A program made the translations under genes and the position numbers. Shown here in pieces: positions 23,152 to 31,358 of a DNA stretch of 64,000 nucleotides; position 1 is the stretch's first letter; the number at the start of each line of letters is the position of its first letter. The notes under the pieces are model-generated. The model was not told where the DNA came from. It saw only the letters and a list, made by a program, of their open reading frames with translations, and did not search any database. Source of the DNA: Chitinilyticum piscinae (GTDB lineage Bacteria > Pseudomonadota > Gammaproteobacteria > Burkholderiales > Chitinibacteraceae); contig NZ_JADFUA010000003.1 of the NCBI RefSeq assembly GCF_015223195.1, forward strand, positions 186,001 through 250,000, given 5' to 3'.

Positions 23152-24093
23152 TCAATCCTTCTTCTTGTGGCGGCTGCCCGCCCATGCGGCGACCGCTGCC
23201 AGCAGCAGCACGGAAAGCGTCAGCATGATCGACAGCACCGAACCGAACGGCCAGTCACGGCTGTCGAGGAATTGCTGTTTGATCAGATTGCCGATCATCA
23301 TGCTGTTGGTGCCCCCCAGCAGATCCGGAATCGCAAACATGCCCAGCGCCGGAATGAACACCAGCGCCACACCAGCCCAGACACCGGGCAGACTGAGCGG
23401 CCAGGTTACTTTCCAGAAGCGCTGCCAGGCGTTGGCGCCCAGATCCTGCGCGGCATCCAGCAGCGACATGTCATGCTTTTCCAAGTTGGCGTACAGCGGC
23501 AGCACCATGAAGGGCAGATGCACATAAACCAGACCGATGATCACGGCAAATTGCGAGAAGAGCAGCGACACCGGCTCGATGCCGAACCAGCCCAGAAAGC
23601 CATTGAGCATCCGGCTGAAGTAACTTTGCGGGCCGAGGATGATCATCCACGCGTATACCCGGATCAGGAAATTCGACCAGAACGGCAGAATCACCAGCAG
23701 CACCAGCAGGTCGCGGGTTTTCTTGTTGCTGCGTGCAATCAGCCAGGACAGCGGGTAAGCCAGAATCAGGCAGATCAGCGTGGTCAGCCCGGCATACCAG
23801 AATGACTTGATAAACAGCTCGAGGTAGATGGCATCCTCGAAGAAGCGGCCGAAATTCTCGAAAGTCAGGTAATCACGCCAGGTATCCAGCGTGATCAGCA
23901 CAGTCTGCTTGCCGGTTTCCGGGTCCACCTCGGTCAGCGGCAGCAGACCGCCGTAATCGCCGGGAAAACGGAAGGCGGCGAACATCATGATCAGCGCTGG
24001 CAGCGCGAAAAAAATCAACAGGTAGACCAGCGGCGGCGCGGAAATCAGCCACTTGGCAAAACGGCCGACCCGGCCGTAAACGGGTTTGGACAT
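23152..24093 (-). CDS. potH: Polyamine ABC transporter permease PotH
   Basis: 313 residues with six predicted membrane segments and the EAA-type loop DAAQDLGANAWQRFWKVTWP. It pairs with PotI in the inner membrane. The ATG at 24093 (MSKPVYGR) is favoured by GGAG nine bases upstream; an ATG at 24108 overlapping the potG stop (TGATG) and a GTG at 24111 also open the frame. The tight junctions with potG and potI show one operon. Confidence 0.92.
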   Translation of the reverse strand: MSKPVYGRVGRFAKWLISAPPLVYLLIFFALPALIMMFAAFRFPGDYGGLLPLTEVDPETGKQTVLITLDTWRDYLTFENFGRFFEDAIYLELFIKSFWYAGLTTLICLILAYPLSWLIARSNKKTRDLLVLLVILPFWSNFLIRVYAWMIILGPQSYFSRMLNGFLGWFGIEPVSLLFSQFAVIIGLVYVHLPFMVLPLYANLEKHDMSLLDAAQDLGANAWQRFWKVTWPLSLPGVWAGVALVFIPALGMFAIPDLLGGTNSMMIGNLIKQQFLDSRDWPFGSVLSIMLTLSVLLLAAVAAWAGSRHKKKD

Positions 24094-24107
24094 CGTGCTT
24101 GGCTCCA

Positions 24108-25196
24108 TCACCCCAGAATGAAGTGGCCGGCGTCATAACGCCAGGCCAGCTCGACCAGATCATTGTCATCGAAGAATTTCGCCCGGCCCGGTGCGGAATT
24201 GGGCAGCATGGTTTCCACCAGCATGCCGTTGTCCAGCTCGACAATGTAGATGGTCACATCACCCAGATACAGGCAATCGTGCACCTTGCCCTTGAAATGG
24301 ACTTCGTCGGAATCATCTGCCGGCAGGGTAGCGCCCAGCTTGATTTTCTCCGGACGCAGCGTCAGGCAGCCCTTCTGGCCTGCAGCCGCACCGGCCACTG
24401 GCAGCACGTGACACTGGCCAACGCCGGCAATTTCAACGGTCATGCGGTCGGTGCCGACATCCAGCACGGTTGCGTCCAGCAGATTGCACTGGCCGATAAA
24501 ATCAGCGACAAAGCGGCTTTTCGGATAGCTGTAGATGTGCTCGGGCGCATCCAGCTGCTCGACTTGGCCACGGCTCATTACCGCTATGCGGTGCGACAGC
24601 GCCAGCGCCTCGCCCTGATCGTGCGTCACGTAGACAAAAGTAATGCCAACTTCTTTCTGCAGCGTGATCAGCTCGATCTGCATCTGTTCGCGCAGCTTGG
24701 CATCCAGCGCTGAGAGCGGCTCATCCAGCAGCAGCAGCTTGGGACGGTTGACCAGCGCCCGGGCAATGGCCACGCGCTGCCGCTGACCACCGGACAATTC
24801 ATGCGGATAGCGCTTGGCAAATTCCTGCAGGCGGACATCTTCGAGCAGCTCATCCACCCGGCCGGCGATTTCCGACTGGGGCACTCCGGCCATCTTGAGT
24901 GGAAAGGCGATGTTTTGCGCCACGGTCATGTGCGGGAACAGCGCGTAATTCTGGAACACCGTATGCACCGGGCGTTTTTCCGGAGGCACATTGGCCACAT
25001 TCACGCCATCGAGGATGATCTCGCCCGAATCCGGCTGTTCGAAGCCAGCCAGCATGCGCAGCAGCGTCGTTTTACCGCAGCCGGACGGCCCCAGCAACGT
25101 GAAGAACTCGCCGGCTTCCACCGACAGGCTGACATGATTGACGGCGGTGAAATCGCCGAACCGCTTGACGACGTCGCGGATCTCCAGGAGGGCCAT
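24108..25196 (-). CDS. potG: Polyamine ABC transporter ATP-binding protein PotG
   Basis: 362 residues. ABC ATPase with Walker A GPSGCGKTT, signature LSGGQRQRVAIARAL, Walker B LLLLDEPLSALD and the switch His in YVTHDQGEAL, followed by a C-terminal TOBE-like regulatory domain. It energises import through PotH-PotI. GAGGATTATC precedes the ATG at 25196. It is the first gene of the leftward unit; unlike E. coli potFGHI, the binding-protein gene is not ahead of it but behind a terminator, in two copies. Confidence 0.93.
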   Translation of the reverse strand: MALLEIRDVVKRFGDFTAVNHVSLSVEAGEFFTLLGPSGCGKTTLLRMLAGFEQPDSGEIILDGVNVANVPPEKRPVHTVFQNYALFPHMTVAQNIAFPLKMAGVPQSEIAGRVDELLEDVRLQEFAKRYPHELSGGQRQRVAIARALVNRPKLLLLDEPLSALDAKLREQMQIELITLQKEVGITFVYVTHDQGEALALSHRIAVMSRGQVEQLDAPEHIYSYPKSRFVADFIGQCNLLDATVLDVGTDRMTVEIAGVGQCHVLPVAGAAAGQKGCLTLRPEKIKLGATLPADDSDEVHFKGKVHDCLYLGDVTIYIVELDNGMLVETMLPNSAPGRAKFFDDNDLVELAWRYDAGHFILG

Positions 25197-25345
25197 GATA
25201 ATCCTCGTAAAAAAACGGCGGATATTCTAGCAAAATCCCTGATTTAGGGGGAAAAATAGCGCCCACACCCCCACTGTTTGCGGTAGTGCAGTTTTTTTCT
25301 GCAAAACGTTGGCTGCAAGCTGGCATTTTCCCGGGGACGGCCAGT

Positions 25346-25351
25346 TATAAT
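25346..25351 (+). promoter_or_regulatory. Possible -10 box of the HD-GYP / EAL / dGTPase unit
   Basis: A perfect TATAAT lies 51 bp before the GTG start at 25402, in the divergent gap with potG. No good -35 hexamer is seen at the usual distance, so assignment is tentative. Confidence 0.4.
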
Positions 25352-25401
25352 CAATTTGAACGCCAAACCCATGTAAGCATACTGCACACCCCGATACCAC
25401 T

Positions 25402-26784
25402 GTGGAACTTCGCATTAACGTCACCGACCTGGCCTTCGGGCTGTTCATCACGGAGCTGGATCGCCCGTGGCTGGACACGCCTTTCTTGCTGCAGGGTTTT
25501 CTGCTGGAAACCCAGCAACAGCTCGATGATCTGGTCGAATACTGCCAGCAAGTCGAGGTCGACCTGGATCGCTCCACTGGCGGCTTCGCGCAGTGGCGGC
25601 ATCTGGCCGATCGTTATGCGGAAGGCTGGCGTGAACTGGATGCAAGTAAAGACCTGCAACTGCAACGCCCGGGCCTGGCCCAGAAAGAAGCCCAGCTGCA
25701 GGCCGAGCGGCGCGAACGCCTGAACATCCTGCGCGAACTGCGCAATTTCTTCAGCTTCTGGCGCCGTCGGCACACCAGCATCACCGGCAGCGCACCGCCC
25801 CAGGATGAACCGATCATCCTCTACGAGGATGTACGCAGCGTCGAGCAGGAGCTCCCGGAAGCCACCGTCATTCACCGCTCCGCGGAAGAGAAAATCGAGC
25901 AGTTTGCCGACGCAATTCGCGCCGAACTGCAGCCACGCACCGAAGCGATCCATGATGTCGTCGATTCGATGGTCGATTCAATCGTGCGCAACCCGAATGC
26001 CCTGCTCTGGCTGACCCAGCTGCGCCAGCGCGACCGGTACAGCTACAGTCACGCTGTCGATGCGGCGGTCTACCTGCTGGCGTTTGGCCGGCACCTGGGC
26101 TACCCGAAGCAGGATCTGCACAACTTGGGACTGGCCGCACTGATGCTCGATATCGGCAAGCTGCGCCTGCCCGATGAATTGCTGCAACGCGAAGGGCGGT
26201 TTTCGCCAGGCGAATTCATGCTGATGAAAACGCACGTGCAGCACAGTCTCGACATTCTCAATCAGCTCGAAGGCGTCCACCCGGATGTCTTTGACACCGT
26301 TGCCCGCCATCACGAACGGCACGATGGCAGTGGCTACCCCATGAAACTCAAGGGCGAAGCCATTGGACTCTTCGGGGCCATGGCCGGGATTGTCGACTGC
26401 TTCACCGCACTGATCAGTGACCGCGCCTACTCCAGCAGCAAAAGCGTCTACGAGGCACTGCAGCTGCTCTACAAATGGGGCGAGCGCTACTTCCATCCGG
26501 CACTGGTGGAGCAGTTTGCCCAGTGCATCGGCATCTTTCATGTCGGCTCGCTGGTCGAGCTCTCGTGTGGTGATGTCGGCATCGTGATCAGCCAGAGCCG
26601 TACCCGTCGGCTCAAACCCAAGATCCTGCTGATACTGGGGCCGGACAAAGAACCTCATGCCCGTCCACAGATCATTGACCTCATGAGCAACCCGACCACG
26701 GTTGCCAATATCCCGATCAGCATCCGCCGCGAACTGCCGCTGGGCAGCTACGGCATTGACCCCTCCGAATACTTCCAGGGCTGA
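25402..26784 (+). CDS. DUF3391 and HD-GYP domain protein with altered HD motif
   Basis: 460 residues, cytosolic. Residues about 1-125 match the DUF3391 domain commonly placed before HD-GYP domains; residues 200-370 are an HD-GYP domain, a c-di-GMP phosphodiesterase fold, with His217, HH303-304, His307 and the HDGSGYP signature at 307-313. The HD doublet itself reads L249-D250 (LMLDIGK), so one metal ligand is replaced by Leu and full catalytic activity is uncertain; it may bind c-di-GMP or hydrolyse it with altered metal use. GTG start at 25402 matches the family N terminus. It is followed at 8 bp by an EAL protein and then a dGTPase-like gene. Confidence 0.85.
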   Translation: MELRINVTDLAFGLFITELDRPWLDTPFLLQGFLLETQQQLDDLVEYCQQVEVDLDRSTGGFAQWRHLADRYAEGWRELDASKDLQLQRPGLAQKEAQLQAERRERLNILRELRNFFSFWRRRHTSITGSAPPQDEPIILYEDVRSVEQELPEATVIHRSAEEKIEQFADAIRAELQPRTEAIHDVVDSMVDSIVRNPNALLWLTQLRQRDRYSYSHAVDAAVYLLAFGRHLGYPKQDLHNLGLAALMLDIGKLRLPDELLQREGRFSPGEFMLMKTHVQHSLDILNQLEGVHPDVFDTVARHHERHDGSGYPMKLKGEAIGLFGAMAGIVDCFTALISDRAYSSSKSVYEALQLLYKWGERYFHPALVEQFAQCIGIFHVGSLVELSCGDVGIVISQSRTRRLKPKILLILGPDKEPHARPQIIDLMSNPTTVANIPISIRRELPLGSYGIDPSEYFQG

Positions 26785-26791
26785 ACCGTAC

Positions 26792-28441
26792 ATGGCAAAA
26801 CCGAAAACCGGCTCCTCCACCCTGCCGCTTGGGCAGCTTTCCGATTTTCTGCAGCGCCAGCCCTTCGATGACCGTGAACTCGCCGAAGCCATTGCCAGAA
26901 TTCTGGAGGACGGGGGCGTATTCGATAGCCATGATCATGCGATCTACCTCGATTTCTTCCGCCGGCTGCATGCAGGCAATCACGATCCCGAGCTCTGGCC
27001 ACGCCTGAGTACGGGTAGCCTGCTGCTTGGCGCGCCAATCTTTGTTGCCTGGCATGATCTGCTGAGCGGCCATTGTGGCAGCAACTGGCAGCAGCAGATC
27101 GACCACCTGGCCTGGCAGGCGCTGGCGGTCCAGCTGGGCTACGCCACCCCACGCCAGAAAGCCGTGCGCCAGAGCCACACCCTGGACCCGGGCACCGGGC
27201 TACCCAACACCAATGCGCTGGGGCAGTTACTCACCCAGGCACGCGAGCGTACCGAACCCGGCAAGCTCACCGCATTGCTGCACATCGACTTCGGCTCGGC
27301 CATGCGCAGCTGCAGCAATCACACGCTGCTGGTGGCTGCCGAGCGCCTGCGTGCCATGCAGCGGCACTATGACAGCCTGCTGCTGATTGATCGCCATACC
27401 CTCGGCTTGCTGCTACCCAACCTCTCCGGCAGCGGGCACGCCATGCTGGCCGCCCATCGCGCCATGGCGCTGCTGGCTGAAGGGCTGGAACTGGGCGGGC
27501 TGACTGTACGGCTGCACCCACAGATCGGGATTGCCCTCAGCCCCGAGCACGGCAGCGAGCCATCAACGCTACTCAGCGCTGCGGCGCAGGCCGCGCATGA
27601 ATTTACCCAGAACGGCATCGGGCTTTACGACCCGGGTCGCGACTGGCTGGGGCTACTGATCAGGGATCTGGAACATCCGTTACGCGAGGCCCTGCTGAAC
27701 AACCGCTTCCAGATCGTGTTCCAGCCGCAGCTCACTGCCGATGGCCGACAACTGCACGGCATGGAAGCACTGCTGCGCTGGCATGACGAAACCCTGGGAC
27801 AGGTCGCCCCCAACCAGCTGCTGCGCGTCGCCGAACACCTTGGCCTGATGAGCTCCGTCACCCAGTGGATCATCAACGCCGCCATGCGCCGCTATCGTGA
27901 ATTGCTGGATCAGGATCTGCCCGGCACGCTCAGCATCAACCTGACCCCGAGCAATCTGCGTGATCCCGAATTGCCTGCCTTCATCAGCAATGCCTGCGCC
28001 ATCTGGCGCATCCCCGGTGACCGGCTGGTTTTCGAAATCACCGAATCAGCCGTCATCGACGATCTGGATTCGGCCCTGCGAGTACTGGAGCAGATCAAGT
28101 CGCTGGGTTGCCGCCTGGCCATGGACGATTTTGGCACCGGTTTCTCCTCGCTGACCTACCTGAAACGGCTGCCGATCGATGAAGTGAAGATCGACATGAG
28201 CTTCATCCAGGAAATGCGCCACTCCCGCCGTGATGCCGATATCGTGCAAAGCGTGATCGAGCTGGCTCAACGACTCGGGCTGCTGGTAATCGCCGAAGGG
28301 GTGGAAGACGAAGCAACCTGCCAGTTGCTGCAGGGCATGCACTGCAACGTGATTCAGGGCTATATCTACAGCCGTCCCCTGGCCCCCGAGCAACTGCCGG
28401 GATTCTGGCAAACACTCGCAGCCGGAGACGTGAGCGCATGA
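26792..28441 (+). CDS. Degenerate GGDEF plus EAL domain protein
   Basis: About 549 residues, no membrane segment. An N-terminal region of about 140 residues is unassigned; a GGDEF fold starts at DPGTGLPNTNALGQLL but the GG[DE]EF signature is absent, so it should not make c-di-GMP. The EAL domain is complete: EALLRW, FEITESAVID, MDDFGTGFSSL, KIDMSFI and AEGVED, consistent with a c-di-GMP phosphodiesterase. The frame opens at 26702, overlapping the previous gene, but the ATG at 26792 (MAKPKTG) 7 bp after that stop is the likely start. It overlaps the dGTPase-like gene by 4 bp. Confidence 0.87.
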   Translation: MAKPKTGSSTLPLGQLSDFLQRQPFDDRELAEAIARILEDGGVFDSHDHAIYLDFFRRLHAGNHDPELWPRLSTGSLLLGAPIFVAWHDLLSGHCGSNWQQQIDHLAWQALAVQLGYATPRQKAVRQSHTLDPGTGLPNTNALGQLLTQARERTEPGKLTALLHIDFGSAMRSCSNHTLLVAAERLRAMQRHYDSLLLIDRHTLGLLLPNLSGSGHAMLAAHRAMALLAEGLELGGLTVRLHPQIGIALSPEHGSEPSTLLSAAAQAAHEFTQNGIGLYDPGRDWLGLLIRDLEHPLREALLNNRFQIVFQPQLTADGRQLHGMEALLRWHDETLGQVAPNQLLRVAEHLGLMSSVTQWIINAAMRRYRELLDQDLPGTLSINLTPSNLRDPELPAFISNACAIWRIPGDRLVFEITESAVIDDLDSALRVLEQIKSLGCRLAMDDFGTGFSSLTYLKRLPIDEVKIDMSFIQEMRHSRRDADIVQSVIELAQRLGLLVIAEGVEDEATCQLLQGMHCNVIQGYIYSRPLAPEQLPGFWQTLAAGDVSA

Positions 28442-29760
28442 TGGACTGGAACCAACTGCTGTGCGCCCACCGGCTTGGTGCGGAACGCGGCGACGCAGGC
28501 TCGCCGAGCAGCGGACGCAGCCAGTTCCACAAGGACCACGACCGGATTGTCTTCTGCTCACCCTTCCGGCGCATGGGGCGCAAAACCCAGGTGCACCCGA
28601 TGACGGAAAATGATCATGTGCATACCCGTCTCACCCACTCGATCGAAGTGGCCTGCGTCGGGCGCAGTCTGGGTGTGCTGATCGGAGAAAAGCTGGCGGG
28701 GGAGCTACCGCCCGGCATCAGCCCCTACGATCTTGGAGCAATTGTCCAGGCAGCCTGCCTCGCGCACGACATCGGCAACCCGCCTTTCGGACACGCCGGG
28801 GAATACGCCATCCGCGACTGGTTTCGCCGGGACGGGCATGCCTACCTGATGCAAAATCTCACGGCAGAAGAGCGGCGCGATCTGACCACCTACGAAGGCA
28901 ACGCCCAGGGTTTTCGCATCATCACACAGCTGGAAAACCACCGTTTCGAAGGCGGCCTGCGCCTGACCTTTGCCACCATCGGCACCACCCTCAAATACCC
29001 GTGGACCAGCGAACACGCCGGGGGCAAGGGGAAATTCAGCTGCTATCAGTCAGAAAAAGCCATTCTGGCCACGGTCGCCACGGAACTTGGCCTGCCGCAG
29101 CTTGCACCGGGCAAATGGGCACGGCATCCGCTGTCCTACCTGATGGAGGCCGCGGACGATATCTGCTATGCCATTCTCGACCTGGAGGACGGCATCGAAA
29201 TCGGCATGCTGGCTTACGAACTGGTCGAGCCCATCCTGCTGAAAATCTGCGGTGGTGATCGCGACCTGCTGGCACTGGAAGTGGCCGCAGCCCCTTCCGT
29301 CCGGCGCAAGATCTCTCTGCTGCGCGGCAAGGCCATCGACCGCTGCGTGCAGGACGTCGCACAAACCTTCATCAATCAGTACCAGCGACTGATGGAGGGC
29401 AGCTATCAGGGCGATCTGCTCAATGACTGCCCCATCGGCATGCGCCACGGCATCAATGAAGCCAAACAGCTTGCCCGCGACCGCATTTTCAACGAACGGC
29501 GCAAGATCGAGATCGAAGTGGGCTCGTTCACCTGCCTGGACATCCTGCTGGATGCCTTCTGCAATGCGGCCTACCAGCTGAAAGTCGCACCGCAGATGCC
29601 ATTTCGCATGAAGCGCGTGCTGGATCTGATGGAGTACAACGCTCCGCGACGCGAATGGGAGATGTATGACACCTACCGGCGGGTTCTGGACTTCATTGGC
29701 GGCATGACGGACAACTATGCCACCTACCTTGCGCAGCAAGTCGGCGGAATGGGACGTTAA
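28438..29760 (+). CDS. dgt: Deoxyguanosinetriphosphate triphosphohydrolase-like protein
   Basis: 440 residues. HD-superfamily dNTP triphosphohydrolase that releases tripolyphosphate from dGTP or other dNTPs. The HD metal site is intact: HTRLTHSIEVA and CLAHDIGNPPFGHAGE, with the later D.CYAILDLEDG segment. The ATG overlaps the EAL gene stop (ATGA), so it is translated in a coupled way with a c-di-GMP enzyme. A second ATG directly follows (28441). A clear terminator lies just downstream. Confidence 0.9.
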   Translation: MMDWNQLLCAHRLGAERGDAGSPSSGRSQFHKDHDRIVFCSPFRRMGRKTQVHPMTENDHVHTRLTHSIEVACVGRSLGVLIGEKLAGELPPGISPYDLGAIVQAACLAHDIGNPPFGHAGEYAIRDWFRRDGHAYLMQNLTAEERRDLTTYEGNAQGFRIITQLENHRFEGGLRLTFATIGTTLKYPWTSEHAGGKGKFSCYQSEKAILATVATELGLPQLAPGKWARHPLSYLMEAADDICYAILDLEDGIEIGMLAYELVEPILLKICGGDRDLLALEVAAAPSVRRKISLLRGKAIDRCVQDVAQTFINQYQRLMEGSYQGDLLNDCPIGMRHGINEAKQLARDRIFNERRKIEIEVGSFTCLDILLDAFCNAAYQLKVAPQMPFRMKRVLDLMEYNAPRREWEMYDTYRRVLDFIGGMTDNYATYLAQQVGGMGR

Positions 29761-29772
29761 GTCCTCTTAGCC

Positions 29773-29808
29773 CAGACAGAAACGGCGCCAACTGGCGCCG
29801 TTTGTCTG
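29773..29808. terminator. Intrinsic terminator between dgt and a convergent small gene
   Basis: A 10-bp perfect stem (29780-29789 with 29794-29803) and AACT loop is extended by a further 5 bp (29773-29777 with 29804-29808) around a 2-nt bulge. Short T-runs occur on both strands, so it may serve both dgt and the leftward gene at 29834-30010. Confidence 0.75.
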
Positions 29809-29833
29809 CCTGAAAGCCGCCTCAGCAATCGTT

Positions 29834-30010
29834 CTACCAAGGCATTGGCGGGGGTGCCTGCCGGCGGCGCTCCGGCTCGACCTGCCGTTCCTGCAAGCGC
29901 AATGCCAGCTCATACTTTTCACGTGGATGCTCAGTGCCGCATTCCGGAGCGCGCACGGCAACCGGCTTTTTCTCCTGCTGGCCATCTGCCATCGAAAAAA
30001 TCCTGACCAT
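29834..30010 (-). CDS. Small hydrophilic protein of unknown function, 58 residues
   Basis: Charged, Glu/Arg-rich protein with a Pro-rich C terminus (APPPMPW) and a lone Cys. No family recognised and no signal peptide. The case for it being real is the ribosome-binding site: AAGGAGGTG six bases before the ATG at 30010, the best in this part of the window, and a terminator placed just past its stop. The longer frame to 30163 has no such start support. Confidence 0.55.
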   Translation of the reverse strand: MVRIFSMADGQQEKKPVAVRAPECGTEHPREKYELALRLQERQVEPERRRQAPPPMPW

Positions 30011-30201
30011 GATGCACCTCCTTGTTGCGGGTATAAACAACTTCCTTACAGCCAATATCGGCGCTCCGGCACAAAAACTCAATACCTCCCGTCGCAGAAA
30101 ATTAGCCGCACGCACGATCAGCCCCCCCCCTGTAAGGCAATTCATACCCGGTTCAGCCAGCAAGGCGGATGATGGTTGTCAACAGCAACCGGAGAATGAT
30201 C

Positions 30202-30915
30202 ATGTCCGAACGCATCCACCCTGTGTTTCTGGCGACTGCCGTTGTGGTCATGCTGACCTGCGCCGCAGTCATTGCCCACCAGTTCGGCTGGATCGGCCCA
30301 CAGCCCGTCGCGGCCACTGCTACAGCACCACTGAGCGCAAGCGCACCCGCGCTGGTGGCCCAGGCCAGTACACCGGCACCGCAGCCCGCCGCCACACCCC
30401 TGCTGGCGACACCGGCGCCAAGCACCGAACCGGTCGCCAGCCCGACCAGCAAGCCGACCGCACGCCCAACACCACGCCCGACCCGCAAGCCCACGCCACG
30501 ACCACAGATTACCCCGTATCCGGATCAGGAGGTGGTCATCGCTCCGACGCCTCGCATCACACCAAGGCCCCTGTGCATGACATGCGGGCACGTGGTCGCC
30601 ATCCAGCCGCGCACGATTCCGGGCGAAGCCAGCCCGCTGGGCGCCGTGATCGGCGGCGGCGTCGGCTACGCCATCGGCAACCAGATCGGTAAAGGCAAAG
30701 GCAAGAACGTGGCGCGCGCAGTGGGCACCATCGGCGGGCTGCTGCTCGGCCGGGAGATCGAAAAGCAGGCGCGCAGCACCACCGTTTACGATGTGAGCGT
30801 AGAATTCGAGGATGGCCATAGCGAAGTCATCAACTACCTGCAGCCTCCGCAATTCAGCGTTGGCAGCAAGGTACGCCGGGAAAGCGACGGCTCTCTGAGC
30901 CCTCGCTACGACTAA
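30202..30915 (+). CDS. Glycine-zipper (17-kDa-antigen / SlyB-like) envelope protein
   Basis: About 237 residues. One N-terminal membrane segment (about 8-27) is followed by a long Ala/Thr/Pro-rich spacer (about 35-115), then a PLCMTCGHV motif and a glycine-zipper 2TM domain with GAVIGGGVGYAIGNQIGKGKGK and GTIGGLLLGREIE, and a C-terminal beta-like tail. Glycine-zipper proteins of this kind sit in the inner or outer membrane and affect envelope integrity. The ATG at 30202 (MSERIHP) has GGAGA about eight bases upstream; ATGs at 30169 and 30196 are alternatives. The extended low-complexity spacer could reach across the periplasm. Confidence 0.75.
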   Translation: MSERIHPVFLATAVVVMLTCAAVIAHQFGWIGPQPVAATATAPLSASAPALVAQASTPAPQPAATPLLATPAPSTEPVASPTSKPTARPTPRPTRKPTPRPQITPYPDQEVVIAPTPRITPRPLCMTCGHVVAIQPRTIPGEASPLGAVIGGGVGYAIGNQIGKGKGKNVARAVGTIGGLLLGREIEKQARSTTVYDVSVEFEDGHSEVINYLQPPQFSVGSKVRRESDGSLSPRYD

Positions 30916-30937
30916 CATGTATACACCCTCACACCGC

Positions 30938-31351
30938 ATGAACAAAAAGCTCTGCGTCATTACCCTGGCCAGTATCAGTCTGAGCGGCTGCGCCAGCTTC
31001 GGCATCGCGATTCCCATTGCCCCAGGCGTGAGCATCGGTCTTGGCTCGGGCGGCGTCGGCATCGGCGTGGGTACAGGCGGCGTCGGTGTCGGGGTCTCGA
31101 CCAATGGCAAGGATGTTTCTGTCGGTGGGGGCGTGAGCGCCGGCCCGGTTGGTGTCGGCGTCTCCACCAACGGCCAGGATGCCCGGGTTGGTGCTGGCGT
31201 TGGCGCGAGAGGCGCAGGGGTTGGCGTTTCGACCAACGGCAAGGATGTGCGTGCCGGAGCCGGCGTCAGCAGCCACGGTGTGAGCATCGGTGGCAGCACG
31301 GAGCTCAGCAGCCCCGCTTCTGCGCCGGCCAGTCAGCGCCAACTGCAGTAA
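30938..31351 (+). CDS. Putative lipoprotein with three 22-residue glycine-rich repeats
   Basis: About 137 residues. The signal ends in the lipobox SLSGC. The mature part is a run of Gly/Val-rich sequence that includes three consecutive 22-residue repeats, each beginning GVGVSTNG[KQ]D, with no gaps between copies. Alternating small and beta-branched residues suggest a beta-solenoid-like or aggregating surface structure, which is inference. The frame also opens at 30917, 2 bp after the glycine-zipper gene; the ATG at 30938 (MNKKLCV) gives a standard lipoprotein signal. No clear ribosome-binding site, so it may be coupled to the gene before it. Its stop is 7 bp from the convergent ygjP-like gene. 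Confidence 0.7.
   Translation: MNKKLCVITLASISLSGCASFGIAIPIAPGVSIGLGSGGVGIGVGTGGVGVGVSTNGKDVSVGGGVSAGPVGVGVSTNGQDARVGAGVGARGAGVGVSTNGKDVRAGAGVSSHGVSIGGSTELSSPASAPASQRQLQ
31085..31282 (+). repeat. Three in-frame 66-bp repeats in the lipoprotein gene
   Basis: Copies at 31085-31150, 31151-31216 and 31217-31282 encode 22 residues each, starting GVGVSTNG. The DNA copies have diverged at silent sites while the protein pattern is kept, which argues for selection on the repeat and not a recent slippage event. Confidence 0.85.
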
Positions 31352-31358
31352 GTCGCCC

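Noticed and set aside
30011-30163. N-terminal extension of the small gene at 29834-30010
   Set aside because: The extension has no start signal, whereas the ATG at 30010 has a near-ideal ribosome-binding site.
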